From Solirubrobacteraceae bacterium (GTDB taxonomy: Bacteria > Actinomycetota > Thermoleophilia > Solirubrobacterales > Solirubrobacteraceae): 57,958 bases of DNA. Positions 35,444 through 43,364 of this stretch are shown in pieces. The notes below the pieces were generated by a model that searched no databases, was not told where the DNA came from, and saw only the letters and a program-made list of their open reading frames with translations. Every line of letters begins with the position of its first letter. Within the stretch, counting starts at the first letter, position 1. Position numbers and translations under genes: made by a program. The stretch spans positions 1-57,958 of the forward strand of contig JANJTP010000061.1 in assembly GCA_024711025.1 (NCBI GenBank), written 5' to 3'.

Positions 35444-35929
35444 CTAGGCCGCCAGCTCGTCCAGCGCCGCCAGCTCGTCCAGCGCCGCCAGCACCTGCTC
35501 GTCGTGCGTCTTCGGCGAGACCTTCGGGATCACGTGGCGTACCGTGCCCTCGCCGTCGATCACGAACGTCGCGCGCTGGGCGCCCCAGTAGGTCCTGCCG
35601 TAGTTGGTCTTCTCGACCCAGACGCCGTAGGCGTCGCACACGGCGTGGTCGGCGTCTGCGAGCAGGCGGAAGTTGAGGTCCTGCTCGCCGTGGAAGCTCT
35701 TGACCTTGTCGACCGGGTCGGGGGAGACGCCGAGCACGGTGGCGGCGGCGCGGTCGTAGTCGGGCAGGTGGTCGCGCACGCCGCAGGCCTGCGTCGTGCA
35801 CCCGGGGGTCGAGGCCTTGGGGTAGAAGTAGACGACGACGGTTCGTCCGCGCAGGTCGCGCAGCGACACCGGCTCGCCGTCCTGGTCGGGAAGGGTGAAG
35901 TCGGGTGCCTGCTGGCCGATCGCGATCAT
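35444..35929 (-). CDS. bcp: Thiol peroxidase of the Bcp/PrxQ family
   Basis: A 161-residue peroxiredoxin that reduces hydrogen and alkyl peroxides in the cytoplasm. The peroxidatic Cys44 and resolving Cys49 are in STPGCTTQACG, preceded by VVYFYPKA. The later KTNYGRTYWGAQRATFVID is typical of the family. A GAGGAG ribosome binding site precedes the ATG. The C-terminus ends LAALDELAALDELAA, encoded by an 18-bp tandem duplication at 35448-35483. Confidence 0.94.
   Translation of the reverse strand: MIAIGQQAPDFTLPDQDGEPVSLRDLRGRTVVVYFYPKASTPGCTTQACGVRDHLPDYDRAAATVLGVSPDPVDKVKSFHGEQDLNFRLLADADHAVCDAYGVWVEKTNYGRTYWGAQRATFVIDGEGTVRHVIPKVSPKTHDEQVLAALDELAALDELAA
35448..35483. repeat. 18-bp tandem duplication in the bcp 3' end
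   Basis: GCCGCCAGCTCGTCCAGC occurs twice in a row and a third partial copy follows (GCCGCCAGC). It is in frame and adds six residues per copy to the C-terminus of Bcp. Confidence 0.9.
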
Positions 35930-36001
35930 CGCTTGCTCCTCTGGGCTTAAGTCTGCCTCGACCGGCGGGTCAGGTCTTGACGGTCCGGCCGACGTTCTCG
36001 G

Positions 36002-36850
36002 TCACTTCAGCAGCCGCGACAGCCGCCGATCCTTCAGCACGCGCCCGCCGGTCTGCTCGGGCGGGCAGTAGCAGAGCACGTAGTCCTCGTAGTGCACCGC
36101 CTCGATCCGCGCGCCGCAGCGTGGGCACGGCTCACCGGCGCGCCGGTGCACCTCGAGCGCCATCGGGAGCTTGTCGGGGATCGGCAGCGCGAGCTCTCGC
36201 TCGTAGCGCTCGATTGCGGCTTCCAGGCGCTCGACGGTCGCGGCGCGCAGCGCAGAAGCCTGCTCGTCGGAGAGCTCGCCGGCGCGCTGGAAGGGGGAGA
36301 GGCGGGCACTCCAGAGGATCTCGTCGACCCACGAGCGCCCGATCCCGGCGATCACGTGCTGATCGCGCAGCACGGAGTGCAGCGGCCGGGCGCCCTGCGG
36401 CCGCAGCAGCGCCCCGAGCTCCGGCGGCTCCGGCCATGCCTCGGGCCCGAGTGTCGCGAGCGCCTCGTCGCGGTCCAGCTCGTCGGCCGCCAGCAGCTTC
36501 GCCCACGCCCGCTGCTTCGTGCCGAACTCGCGCAGGCGCAGCTCGCGCCCATCGTCCAGGCCCACGAGCAGCCGCGAGCTGCGATCGCGCGGCGAGGCGG
36601 GGGCGTCGTAGAGCTGGAGCCGTCCGGCCGACATCAGGTGGATGAGCAGCGCGAGCGCGCCCGCGTCGACGATCAGCTGCTTGCCGTACCGGCGCACGCC
36701 CTCGACTTGCCGCCCGACGAGCTCCTCGAGCGGCGGCGCGAACGTCTTGAGAACGTTGATGCCCGGAGCGTGAGCCGAGGCGACGCGGGCGCCCCGCAGC
36801 GCCTCGTCCAGCAGCCGAGCGGTGATCTCGACCTCGGGCAGCTCGGGCAT
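36002..36850 (-). CDS. Fpg/Nei-family DNA glycosylase with altered zinc finger
   Basis: A 282-residue base-excision-repair glycosylase/AP lyase. The catalytic N-terminus is PELPEVE (Pro1 after Met removal, Glu2), and Lys57 is in RRYGKQLIV. The helix-two-turn-helix region is GIGRSWVDEILWSARLSP. The C-terminal finger starts CPRCG but its second half reads CYCPPEQTGG: the fourth ligand Cys is Glu, a Cys appears two residues before the third ligand, and the usual finger Arg is Tyr. Substrate preference (oxidised purine or pyrimidine) is therefore open. It lies downstream of the sigma factor behind a strong hairpin. Confidence 0.88.
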   Translation of the reverse strand: MPELPEVEITARLLDEALRGARVASAHAPGINVLKTFAPPLEELVGRQVEGVRRYGKQLIVDAGALALLIHLMSAGRLQLYDAPASPRDRSSRLLVGLDDGRELRLREFGTKQRAWAKLLAADELDRDEALATLGPEAWPEPPELGALLRPQGARPLHSVLRDQHVIAGIGRSWVDEILWSARLSPFQRAGELSDEQASALRAATVERLEAAIERYERELALPIPDKLPMALEVHRRAGEPCPRCGARIEAVHYEDYVLCYCPPEQTGGRVLKDRRLSRLLK

Positions 36851-36860
36851 CGGACGAGCG

Positions 36861-36886
36861 CGGCCGGCGCCGGGTGGCGCCGGCCG
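36861..36886 (-). terminator. Hairpin terminator after the sigma factor gene
   Basis: CGGCCGGCGCC (36861-36871) and GGCGCCGGCCG (36876-36886) form a perfect 11-bp stem with a GGGT loop, 7 bases after the sigma factor stop. There is no U-tract, as common for high-GC terminators. It separates the sigma gene from fpg. Confidence 0.65.
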
Positions 36887-36892
36887 GATCGG

Positions 36893-37771
36893 TCAGGCGG
36901 CTTCGCGGAGCGCGACGATGTTGTCGAGCCGGGCGAGCCGGCTCAGCGCACGCTGCTCGAGGCGCTGCGCCTCCGCGGTGCTGACGCCGAGCTTGCGACC
37001 TGCCTGCGCGACCGTGTGAGGCTCCTCGCCGCGGCGTCCGAAGCGCAGCTCGATGACCTGGCGCTCCTCGGCCGGCAGCTCCTCGAGCGCCCGGTCGAGC
37101 TGGTGGGCCACGTCGTCCTGGCCGACCTCCTCCTCGGGCGTCAGCGCCTCGCTGTCGAGCAGCTCGCCGAGCGTCGCCGAGTCGCCGTCGCCGACTCGCG
37201 CGTCGAGGCTCGCGGGCTTCGCGTCGAGCTTGCGCAGCCGCTCGACCTCCTCGGGCTCGAAGCCGGTCTCGGCCGCGATCTCCTCGGGAGTGGGGTCACG
37301 CTCGAGCTTGGCGGCGAGGTCGGCCGCGATGCGGTCGACCTTGCGCGTCTGCTGGGCGACGTTCGCAGGAAGGCGCACGGTCCGCGCGGTGTTGTCCAGC
37401 CCGCGCTGGATCGCCTGGCGGATCCACAGCGTCGCGTACGTCGAGAAGCGAAAGCCCTTGCGGTAGTCGAACTTCTCCGCAGCGCGGATGAGGCCGATCA
37501 TGCCCTCCTGGACAAGATCGGACATGCCGAGGCCGAGCCCCTGGTAGCGCCGCGCGATCGACACGACGAGCCGCAGGTTCGAGTTGATCAGCAGCTCCTT
37601 GGCCCGCAGGTCGCCGCGCTCGATCCGCTTGGCGAGCTCGAGCTCCTCGTGTGGGCGTAGGAGGCGGTATTGCGACGCGCGGCGTAGCAGCTGATCGACG
37701 GGATCCGCGACCGTGACCGGCTCGCGCAGCTCGTCGGGAAGGTTCTTCGTGATGTTCAGGGTCATTTCCAT
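36893..37771 (-). CDS. RNA polymerase sigma-70 family factor (group 2-like)
   Basis: A 292-residue sigma factor with regions 1.2 to 4 and no long N-terminal region 1.1. Region 2 reads [59 protein letters not shown]. Region 3 ([24 protein letters not shown]) and region 4 ([17 protein letters not shown], then the [19 protein letters not shown] helix-turn-helix) follow. The size suggests an alternative primary-like factor rather than the housekeeping RpoD. GAGG precedes the ATG at 37771; an ATG two codons in is possible. It has its own strong promoter. Confidence 0.93.
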   Translation of the reverse strand: MEMTLNITKNLPDELREPVTVADPVDQLLRRASQYRLLRPHEELELAKRIERGDLRAKELLINSNLRLVVSIARRYQGLGLGMSDLVQEGMIGLIRAAEKFDYRKGFRFSTYATLWIRQAIQRGLDNTARTVRLPANVAQQTRKVDRIAADLAAKLERDPTPEEIAAETGFEPEEVERLRKLDAKPASLDARVGDGDSATLGELLDSEALTPEEEVGQDDVAHQLDRALEELPAEERQVIELRFGRRGEEPHTVAQAGRKLGVSTAEAQRLEQRALSRLARLDNIVALREAA

Positions 37772-37790
37772 ATCCGATCCTCAGCGTCGG

Positions 37791-37819
37791 ATTTTATCGC
37801 AATCTCATTGCACGTGCAA
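37791..37819 (-). promoter_or_regulatory. Promoter of the sigma factor gene with palindromic -35 region
   Basis: On the minus strand TTGCAC (37819-37814), a 17-base spacer and TAAAAT (37796-37791) make a near-consensus sigma-70 promoter. The -35 lies in a perfect 12-bp palindrome TTGCACGTGCAA (37808-37819), a candidate operator. The predicted 5' leader is about 13 bases. Confidence 0.65.
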
Positions 37820-38084
37820 CATCCTGTCCCGGCCGTCCACGGGCCGAGCGACAGCGGAATTCCACGGGCTCGGTGGCGGGCGGCGAGGGGAGGACGACAC
37901 GCAGTCGTCTCCAGCAGGCTTTCGCACGGTCGTTAAGCCCAGCTCAACGCTGACGGCTCGGCGTGCAAGAGCCCTACACCGCCGATTCGACAAGGATACG
38001 CGTCTTCCTCGCTTCGCGCCACCCAAAACCTCATATTGGCCTGGCGGGGCGCCCATTTCCGGTGGGGGCCGGCGTTGGGGAGCG
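37820..38084. other. Gap without a recognisable gene
   Basis: Beyond the sigma promoter this stretch contains only weak open frames with atypical composition. It is relatively AT-richer than its neighbours (TCGTTAAGCCC, CCAAAACCTCATATTGG) and might hold a small RNA or degraded sequence, but I see no convincing structure. Confidence 0.4.
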
Positions 38085-39188
38085 TCAGGAGTGCGTAGGC
38101 TTGGCCGGGACGACCGTCACCGGCCCGGCGAGCCGCACGCGCAATCGATCGCCGGGGTGCCAGGAGGGAAAGCCGACGCTGCGGCTGCGCAGGCGCGGCC
38201 CGCCGCGCAGCTCCAGGGTGACGAGCTGATCGTGGCCGTAGAACGTGCGCTCGACGACGATCGCCTCGTGCTCGCCGTCGTCGCCGAGCATCCCGACCGC
38301 GATCGACTCCGGCCGGATGAGGACCTCGACGGGGCCCGTCAGGTCTCGCGGCGCCGGCACGCGGCCGAGCGCGCAGGAGGCGACGCCGGCGCCGGCCTCG
38401 CCGGGAAGCACGTCGATCTCGCCGAGGAACTCGCCGACCCAGCGGTTCGCCGGCGAGCCGTAGACCTCCTCGGGCGTGCCGGCCTGCTCGATCCGCCCGG
38501 CCCGCATGACCGCCACCGTGTCGGCAAGGCTCAGGGCCTCCTCCTGGTCGTGCGTGACGAGCAGCGCCGTCACCCGCGCCGCCCGCAGGATCGAGCGCAC
38601 CTCGCCGCGGACGCGGTCGCGCAGCGCGGCGTCCAGGTTGGAGAACGGCTCGTCGAGCAGGATCAGGGCGGGCGTCGGCGCGAGCGCGCGGGCGAGGGCG
38701 ACGCGCTGCTGCTGGCCGCCGGACAGCTCGTGCGGTCGGCGCGCGCCGAGCCCTTCGAGCCCGACCAGCGCCAGGACCTCGCGTACACGCGCTGCATCGG
38801 GCCGGCGTCCCAGGGCGTAGCCGACGTTGCCGGCGACGTCGAGGTGCGGGAAGAGCGCGTAGTCCTGGAACACCATTCCCGTGCGTCGTCGCTCGGGCGG
38901 CACGAAGCGGCTCCCGTCGGAGACCGTCGCGTCGCCGATCGCGATGCTTCCCTCGTCGGGTCGCTCGAAGCCCGCGATCAGCCGCAGCAGCGTGGTCTTA
39001 CCGCAGCCGCTCGGCCCCAGTAGCGCTCCGATCGCGCCGGACGGGAGCTCGAGGTCGAGGCCGTCGACGGCGCGCACGTCGCCGAAGCTCTTGTACAGCC
39101 CGCGGCAGGAGACGACGATCGGGGCTTCGCCCTCGGCCGAGATCGGGCACGCCGCCACGTGTGCCGCAACCGCATCCATCCCCCGCAT
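38085..39188 (-). CDS. fbpC: Iron-type ABC transporter ATP-binding protein (FbpC-like)
   Basis: A 367-residue ATPase with Walker A (GPSGCGKTT), FQDYALFPHL, signature ELSGGQQQRVALARAL, Walker B (LILLDEPFSNLD) and THDQEEAL. The C-terminal half is a TOBE-like domain (VEVLIRPESIAVG). It is third in the order binding protein, permease, ATPase, which with the receptor type indicates ferric-iron import. An alternative start lies three codons in (MDAVAAH). A 25-base gap separates it from the permease. Confidence 0.88.
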   Translation of the reverse strand: MRGMDAVAAHVAACPISAEGEAPIVVSCRGLYKSFGDVRAVDGLDLELPSGAIGALLGPSGCGKTTLLRLIAGFERPDEGSIAIGDATVSDGSRFVPPERRRTGMVFQDYALFPHLDVAGNVGYALGRRPDAARVREVLALVGLEGLGARRPHELSGGQQQRVALARALAPTPALILLDEPFSNLDAALRDRVRGEVRSILRAARVTALLVTHDQEEALSLADTVAVMRAGRIEQAGTPEEVYGSPANRWVGEFLGEIDVLPGEAGAGVASCALGRVPAPRDLTGPVEVLIRPESIAVGMLGDDGEHEAIVVERTFYGHDQLVTLELRGGPRLRSRSVGFPSWHPGDRLRVRLAGPVTVVPAKPTHS

Positions 39189-39213
39189 GGTCGCAGCTAT
39201 CGGCTGGGCCGGG

Positions 39214-40824
39214 TCACCGGGCTCGCCCGACGAGCAGCCAGAGCGGCAGTGCGGAGACCGCCAGCAGCACCAGCGAGGGGGCGGCCCCGCTCTCGAAGAA
39301 CGAGCGCGTCGTCTCCCGCCAGATCAGCGCCGGCAGCGTGTCGAAGCCGATCGGCGACAGCAGCAGCACGGCGGGCAGCTCCTTGATCGCGGCGAGGAAG
39401 ACGAGGGCGGCCCCGGCCAGCACGCCGCCCCGCGCGAGCGGCAGCGTGATGCTCAGCGCCGCCCCGAGCGGCGAGCGCCCGATGCCGCGGGCGGCCTCCT
39501 CGAGGCGCGGCGGCACCTGCAGCAGCGCAGCGCGCGTCGAGCCGGCGGCGAGCGGCAGGAACAGCACGACCATCGCCAGCACGAGCATCGCCAGCGTCTG
39601 ATAGAGCGCCGGCGCGGCGCGGATGCCGAAGAAGACCAGCGCCAGCGCGACGACGATCCCGGGCAGCGCATAGCCCGAGGTGCTCGCGGCCTCGACGAGC
39701 CGGGTGCGGCGTCCCGGGTGGCGTGCGCCGAGCCAGGCGACGGGCAGGGCTGCGAGCGTCGTCGCCAGCGCGGCAAGCGCCGCGATCAGCAGCGATCCGC
39801 GGGCGGCGGACAGCGTCGCGCTCCAGTCGGTGGCGCCCGCGACGCTGCGCGTCGTCCAGTAGACCAGCATCCCGACCGGGAGCAGGAAGGCGATCCCGCC
39901 GACGAGCGCGCAGAAGGCGAGCGCCGGCCAGCGCCAACGCCCGAGCGGCACGATCGCGGCGCGGCGCGCGGTCCCCGGCGCGCTGCGGAAGTAGGCGCGC
40001 CGGTGCCGCGCGCGCGCCTCCAGAGCCAGGAGCGCGGCCATGACGAGCACGAGCAGCGCCGCGAGCGCCGCCGCGCCGGTGCGGTCGAAGCTCGCGCGGT
40101 AGGACTGGTAGATCACGCGCGTGAACGAGTCGAAGCGCAGGATCGAGACGGCGCCGAAGTCGGACAGCGCGTAGAGCGCCGCGAGCAGCGCACCCGCGCC
40201 GGCCGCCGGTGCGAGCTGTGGCGCGATCACCGTGCGGGCGAGCCGCAGGCGCCTGGCGCCCATGCCGCGCGCCGCGTCCTCCAGCGCCGGGTCCATCCGC
40301 GCGAGCGCCGCGCGCATCGGCAGCAGCACCAGCGGGTACGTCACGACGACGAGCACCAGCCAGGCGCCGACGAAGCCGTAGATGCTAGGCAGCCGTTCGA
40401 TGCCGAGCGGCTCGAGCAGCCCCTGCAGCTCGCCACGGGGGCCGAGCGCAGAGACCAGGAGGTAGGCGGCGATGTAGCTCGGCAGCACCAGCGGCAGCGT
40501 CACGAGCACCGTCCAGGTGCGCCGGCCGGGCAGGTCGCTGCGCACGGTCAGCCAGGCGAGCGGAGCGGCAAGCGCCGTGGCGCCGAAGCCGACCGCGAGC
40601 GCGAGCCCGAGGCTGCGGGCCAGCAGCGCCAGCGTCTCGGGCTCCCACACCGCCTCGAAGGCCGCGCGCGGCTCGCCGGCGACGACGACGGCGAGGTAGC
40701 CGACCGGCAGCGCGCAGGCAGCGGCGACGACCGCGCTCGCGACGAGCAACGGCGACGAGGCGGGCCTTCCGGCCCGCCTCCGTCTCGCCATCCGCTCTCG
40801 CGGTCGGACCGCGATCGTCGCCAT
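39214..40824 (-). CDS. fbpB: Iron-type ABC transporter permease (FbpB-like, fused)
   Basis: A 536-residue permease with about 12 helices, the internally duplicated form typical of FbpB/SfuB, so no second permease is needed. Two EAA-like loops are visible: EDAARGMGARRLRLARTVIAPQLAPAAG in the first half and EEAARGIGRSPLGAALSITLPLARGG in the second. The N-terminus is strongly basic (RPRERMARRRRAGRP). Nine bases separate its start from the receptor gene stop. Confidence 0.92.
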   Translation of the reverse strand: MATIAVRPRERMARRRRAGRPASSPLLVASAVVAAACALPVGYLAVVVAGEPRAAFEAVWEPETLALLARSLGLALAVGFGATALAAPLAWLTVRSDLPGRRTWTVLVTLPLVLPSYIAAYLLVSALGPRGELQGLLEPLGIERLPSIYGFVGAWLVLVVVTYPLVLLPMRAALARMDPALEDAARGMGARRLRLARTVIAPQLAPAAGAGALLAALYALSDFGAVSILRFDSFTRVIYQSYRASFDRTGAAALAALLVLVMAALLALEARARHRRAYFRSAPGTARRAAIVPLGRWRWPALAFCALVGGIAFLLPVGMLVYWTTRSVAGATDWSATLSAARGSLLIAALAALATTLAALPVAWLGARHPGRRTRLVEAASTSGYALPGIVVALALVFFGIRAAPALYQTLAMLVLAMVVLFLPLAAGSTRAALLQVPPRLEEAARGIGRSPLGAALSITLPLARGGVLAGAALVFLAAIKELPAVLLLSPIGFDTLPALIWRETTRSFFESGAAPSLVLLAVSALPLWLLVGRAR

Positions 40825-40833
40825 CGCCGTTGC

Positions 40834-41886
40834 TTACAGCACCCCGGCGTCCTGGAGCAGCGCGAGCGTGCCCTTCAGGTCCGCCAGATCGGCAAGGTCG
40901 ACGTCCGGCTGCTGGATGTCGCCGAGCGCCGGCAGCGAGGGATCCTGGGGGACCGCGTCGGCGAGCGGGTACTCGCTGGTCTCGTCGGCGAAGTATTTCT
41001 GCTGGGGCGTCGCGAGGAGGAAGTCGGCGAAGCGCTGCGCGAGATCGCCGTGCTTCGCGCTCTTCAGGATGCCGACTCCGGCGACGTTGACGAGCGAGCC
41101 GATGTCGCCGCCCGGAAAGAAGTGCAGCTTCACCGGGTACGTCTCGCCGTCGGCCTCGCCCTCCTTGATCGCCTCGAGGACGTAGTAGTGGTTGATCAGC
41201 CCGACCTCGATCTCGCCCGAGGCGATCGCGTCGCGGATCACGCCGTTCTTCTCGTAGGACTTGGTCGCGTTGGCCTGCATGCCCTCGAGCCAGGAGCGGG
41301 TCTTGTCCTCGCCCTCGGTCTTGCGCATCGCGGTGACGAACGACTGGAACGAGGCGTTCGTGGGCGCCCAGCCGACCTTCCCCTTCCACTCGGGCTTCGT
41401 TAGGTCGAAGACGGAGGCGGGGAGGTCGCTCGCCGTCAGCTTGCGATGGTCGTAGGCGAGGACCCGTACGCGGCCGCTCGTGCCGACCCAGTCGCCGGCG
41501 GTCGAGCGGTAGGCCTTGTCGACCTTGCCGAGCGTCGCGTCAGGCAGCTTCGCGAGGAGCCCCTCGGCCTGCAGCGCGCCGAGCGCGCCGGCGTCCTGGC
41601 TGAAGAAGACGTCCGCCGGGCTGCGATCGCCCTCCTCGCGGATCGTCGCGGCCAGCTCGGCGCTGTCGCCGTAGCGGACCTTGATCTCCGTGTCGGGGCT
41701 CTCCTTCTCGAACGCATCGACGAGCGGGCCGACGAAGGCCTCGTCGCGTCCCGAGTAGATGGTCAGCGTCGACTTGTCGCCGCCCGCCCCGGCGCTCTCG
41801 CCGGCGTCGTCTCCGCCGCAGGCGGCCAGGCCGACGGCGATGGTCGCCGCAGCGACCATCGGAAGGATGGAACGGGCCAGTCTCAT
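40834..41886 (-). CDS. fbpA: Iron-type substrate-binding lipoprotein (FbpA-like)
   Basis: A 350-residue extracellular receptor. The signal peptide ends in a lipobox LAAC. The mature part has LTIYSGRDEAFVGPLVDAFEK, VRYGDSAELAATI, DVFFSQDAGALGALQ and the characteristic GLINHYYVLEAI with two adjacent tyrosines, which bind Fe(III) in FbpA proteins. RBS GAGGGG precedes the ATG. A possible iron-box inverted repeat lies upstream. Confidence 0.92.
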   Translation of the reverse strand: MRLARSILPMVAAATIAVGLAACGGDDAGESAGAGGDKSTLTIYSGRDEAFVGPLVDAFEKESPDTEIKVRYGDSAELAATIREEGDRSPADVFFSQDAGALGALQAEGLLAKLPDATLGKVDKAYRSTAGDWVGTSGRVRVLAYDHRKLTASDLPASVFDLTKPEWKGKVGWAPTNASFQSFVTAMRKTEGEDKTRSWLEGMQANATKSYEKNGVIRDAIASGEIEVGLINHYYVLEAIKEGEADGETYPVKLHFFPGGDIGSLVNVAGVGILKSAKHGDLAQRFADFLLATPQQKYFADETSEYPLADAVPQDPSLPALGDIQQPDVDLADLADLKGTLALLQDAGVL

Positions 41887-41973
41887 GTCGTGGGTCCCCT
41901 CGAGAAGCGGTGATGATCTGCGCGCCGCGGTGATGGCCGTGTCCCAGCGCCCGGAAGCGAACGCCCGGACGGT

Positions 41974-42010
41974 GTTAGGTGGCCCTAACGGCGCGTGGCC
42001 GAGAGTGATA
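41974..42010 (-). promoter_or_regulatory. Candidate iron-regulated promoter of the fbp operon
   Basis: A -10-like TATCAC lies at 42010-42005 on the minus strand. A perfect inverted repeat GTTAGG-TGGC-CCTAAC (41974-41989) falls just downstream of the predicted start. TTAGG...CCTAA arms are the hallmark of DtxR/IdeR boxes, though the spacer here is shorter than the classical 19-bp box. Confidence 0.45.
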
Positions 42011-42061
42011 GCACATGTCCAACCGATCAGGTCGGAATGCTCGTCCGGCGGGTCGTGGGCG

Positions 42062-42403
42062 TCAGCCGAGCAGCCCGGCCAGCACGGACGCGTTGCTGCG
42101 CTCGACGTCGTGGGCCGTCGTGAGCAGCGTCACCGTCTGGGATCGGGCCAGTGCGCGAAGCTCCGTGAGCTCCTCGTCGCGGCCGTCGAGCTCGGCACGG
42201 TAGCGCTCGGCGAACTCCTCGAACGGGCGCTCCCGCGCGTGGTACCAGCGACGTAGCTCGTGGCTCGGGGCGATCTCCTTCGCCCAGCCGTCGAGTGCCG
42301 CCCGCTCCTTCGAGACGCCTCGCGGCCACAGGCGGTCGACCAGCACGCGATGGCCGTCGCCTGGGCCCGGTGGGTCGTAGATCCGCTTGATGCGGATGGG
42401 CAT
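42062..42403 (-). CDS. DUF488 family protein
   Basis: A 113-residue protein of the DUF488/YeaO family. Markers are IKRIYDPPGPGDGHRVLVDRLWPRGVSKERAALDGWAKEIAPSHELRRWYH and the C-terminal TLLTTAHDVERSNASVLAGLL. The biochemical function of the family is not established. It lies 175 bases upstream of fbpA on the same strand, but the fbp promoter between them suggests separate expression. A 22-bp tandem pair (42441-42484) lies upstream of its start. Confidence 0.88.
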   Translation of the reverse strand: MPIRIKRIYDPPGPGDGHRVLVDRLWPRGVSKERAALDGWAKEIAPSHELRRWYHARERPFEEFAERYRAELDGRDEELTELRALARSQTVTLLTTAHDVERSNASVLAGLLG

Positions 42404-42440
42404 AGGGCGAGTGTGGCAGGGGCGCCCCCGGTCCGCGTGG

Positions 42441-42484
42441 GCGCTTCCGGCCAGCGGGGTGAGCGCTTCCGGCCAGCGGGGTGA
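42441..42484. repeat. 22-bp tandem direct repeat
   Basis: GCGCTTCCGGCCAGCGGGGT plus GA occurs twice in a row (42441 and 42463). It lies about 38 bases before the DUF488 start on the opposite strand; no known motif is recognised. The rest of the 42404-42621 gap shows nothing. Confidence 0.8.
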
Positions 42485-42621
42485 AGCGTCTCCCCGCGGC
42501 GGTCCGCGCGGGGTCGCGCAGGGCAGGGCGGCGTGCAGCCGTGAGGAGGCGCCTCAAGTCGGCTCGTCGGCTGCCGATTGCCCGTCCGCCGGTGCCCGAT
42601 CACCTGCGCCCTCGAGCACCC

Positions 42622-43005
42622 ATGCGCTCCCAGACCGCAATCCGCGAGGCCGAGTCCGCGTTCGGCATCCACGAGCTCTTCTTCTCGCGTACCGACCCCA
42701 AGGGCCACATCCGCCACCTCGCGGCCATCCTTCGCCACGTCGGTGGGCTCTCGAGCAGCCTCGAGACCATGCGCGCCCTCGAGGTCAACGGGCGGATCGA
42801 GGCCGCCCGCGCGAGCGACGCCAAGGACGTCCGGTCCCTTTTCGTGACGATCGGCGAGCAGATCCGGAGCGCCCGCGCCCAGATCGGCGACCTGGCCACC
42901 GTGCGCCGGATCGCGCACAGCCGCGACGACGGCGCCGAGCGCCAGGTCCTCACCCACGTCCGAACGGTGAGCGAGCGGGTCCGTGCCCTCGCGGTGGCTG
43001 CCTGA
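42622..43005 (+). CDS. PAS/chemoreceptor-like fragment
   Basis: A 127-residue protein. Residues ~14-29 (FGIHELFFSRTDPKGH) match the start of PAS domains of the aerotaxis type, which usually read ELFFS-T-D-G-I. The PAS fold then breaks off and the remainder (SSSLETMRALEVNGRIEAARASDAKDVRSLFVTIGEQI) looks like the helical hairpin of methyl-accepting chemotaxis proteins. So about 80 residues of PAS appear missing, as by an internal deletion. It may be a remnant or a small functional helical protein. An in-frame start at 42481 adds a basic, poorly coding leader and was not used. Confidence 0.55.
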   Translation: MRSQTAIREAESAFGIHELFFSRTDPKGHIRHLAAILRHVGGLSSSLETMRALEVNGRIEAARASDAKDVRSLFVTIGEQIRSARAQIGDLATVRRIAHSRDDGAERQVLTHVRTVSERVRALAVAA

Positions 43006-43049
43006 GGGCCCGCGCGCGCGAGGCGAGGGTGAGCGTCGCCGCGGCGTGC

Positions 43050-43364
43050 TCAGCAGTCCGCGAGGGCGGCGAGGGCGCGGCACACCGCGTCGTGCCGGGT
43101 CGAGGAGAGTCCGCCCACGCGCTCGGTCAGCAGGTGGCGGTTCAGCGGCTGCAGGTTGTCGAACGAAGCCGCGCACGGTGTCGGGAGGCCCTCGGCCTCA
43201 CCGAGCGCGACCTCGGTCGGGATCCCGCGAACGGTCCGCGTCACCGGAGCGACGACGAGGCGTCGCAGGACGGGGATGGCGTCGTTGCGGGTGACGACCA
43301 GCACGGGGCGGCGCTTGTCCTCGGCCTCGGCCCACCACACCTCGCCCTGGCGAGGCTCGCTCAC
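43050..43364 (-). CDS. MazF/PemK-family endoribonuclease toxin
   Basis: A 104-residue MazF-fold protein. The beta-barrel markers are RQGEVWWAEAEDKRRPVLVVTRND, VVAPVTRTVRGIPTEVALGEAEGLPTPCAASFDNLQPLNR. The conserved Arg/Thr (PVTRT) and the D-N-Q loop fit mRNA interferases that cut at short sequence motifs. The GTG at 43364 overlaps the antitoxin stop as GTGA, supporting this start. The cleavage motif is unknown. Confidence 0.88.
   Translation of the reverse strand: MSEPRQGEVWWAEAEDKRRPVLVVTRNDAIPVLRRLVVAPVTRTVRGIPTEVALGEAEGLPTPCAASFDNLQPLNRHLLTERVGGLSSTRHDAVCRALAALADC

Noticed and set aside
37805-38056. Small gene between the sigma factor and fbpC
   Set aside because: The open frames have no start signal or recognisable domain and overlap the sigma promoter.
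42481-42621. N-terminal extension of the PAS-like fragment to 42481
   Set aside because: The extra 47 residues are Arg/Pro/Ala-rich without structure, and part of the DNA is a 22-bp tandem repeat.
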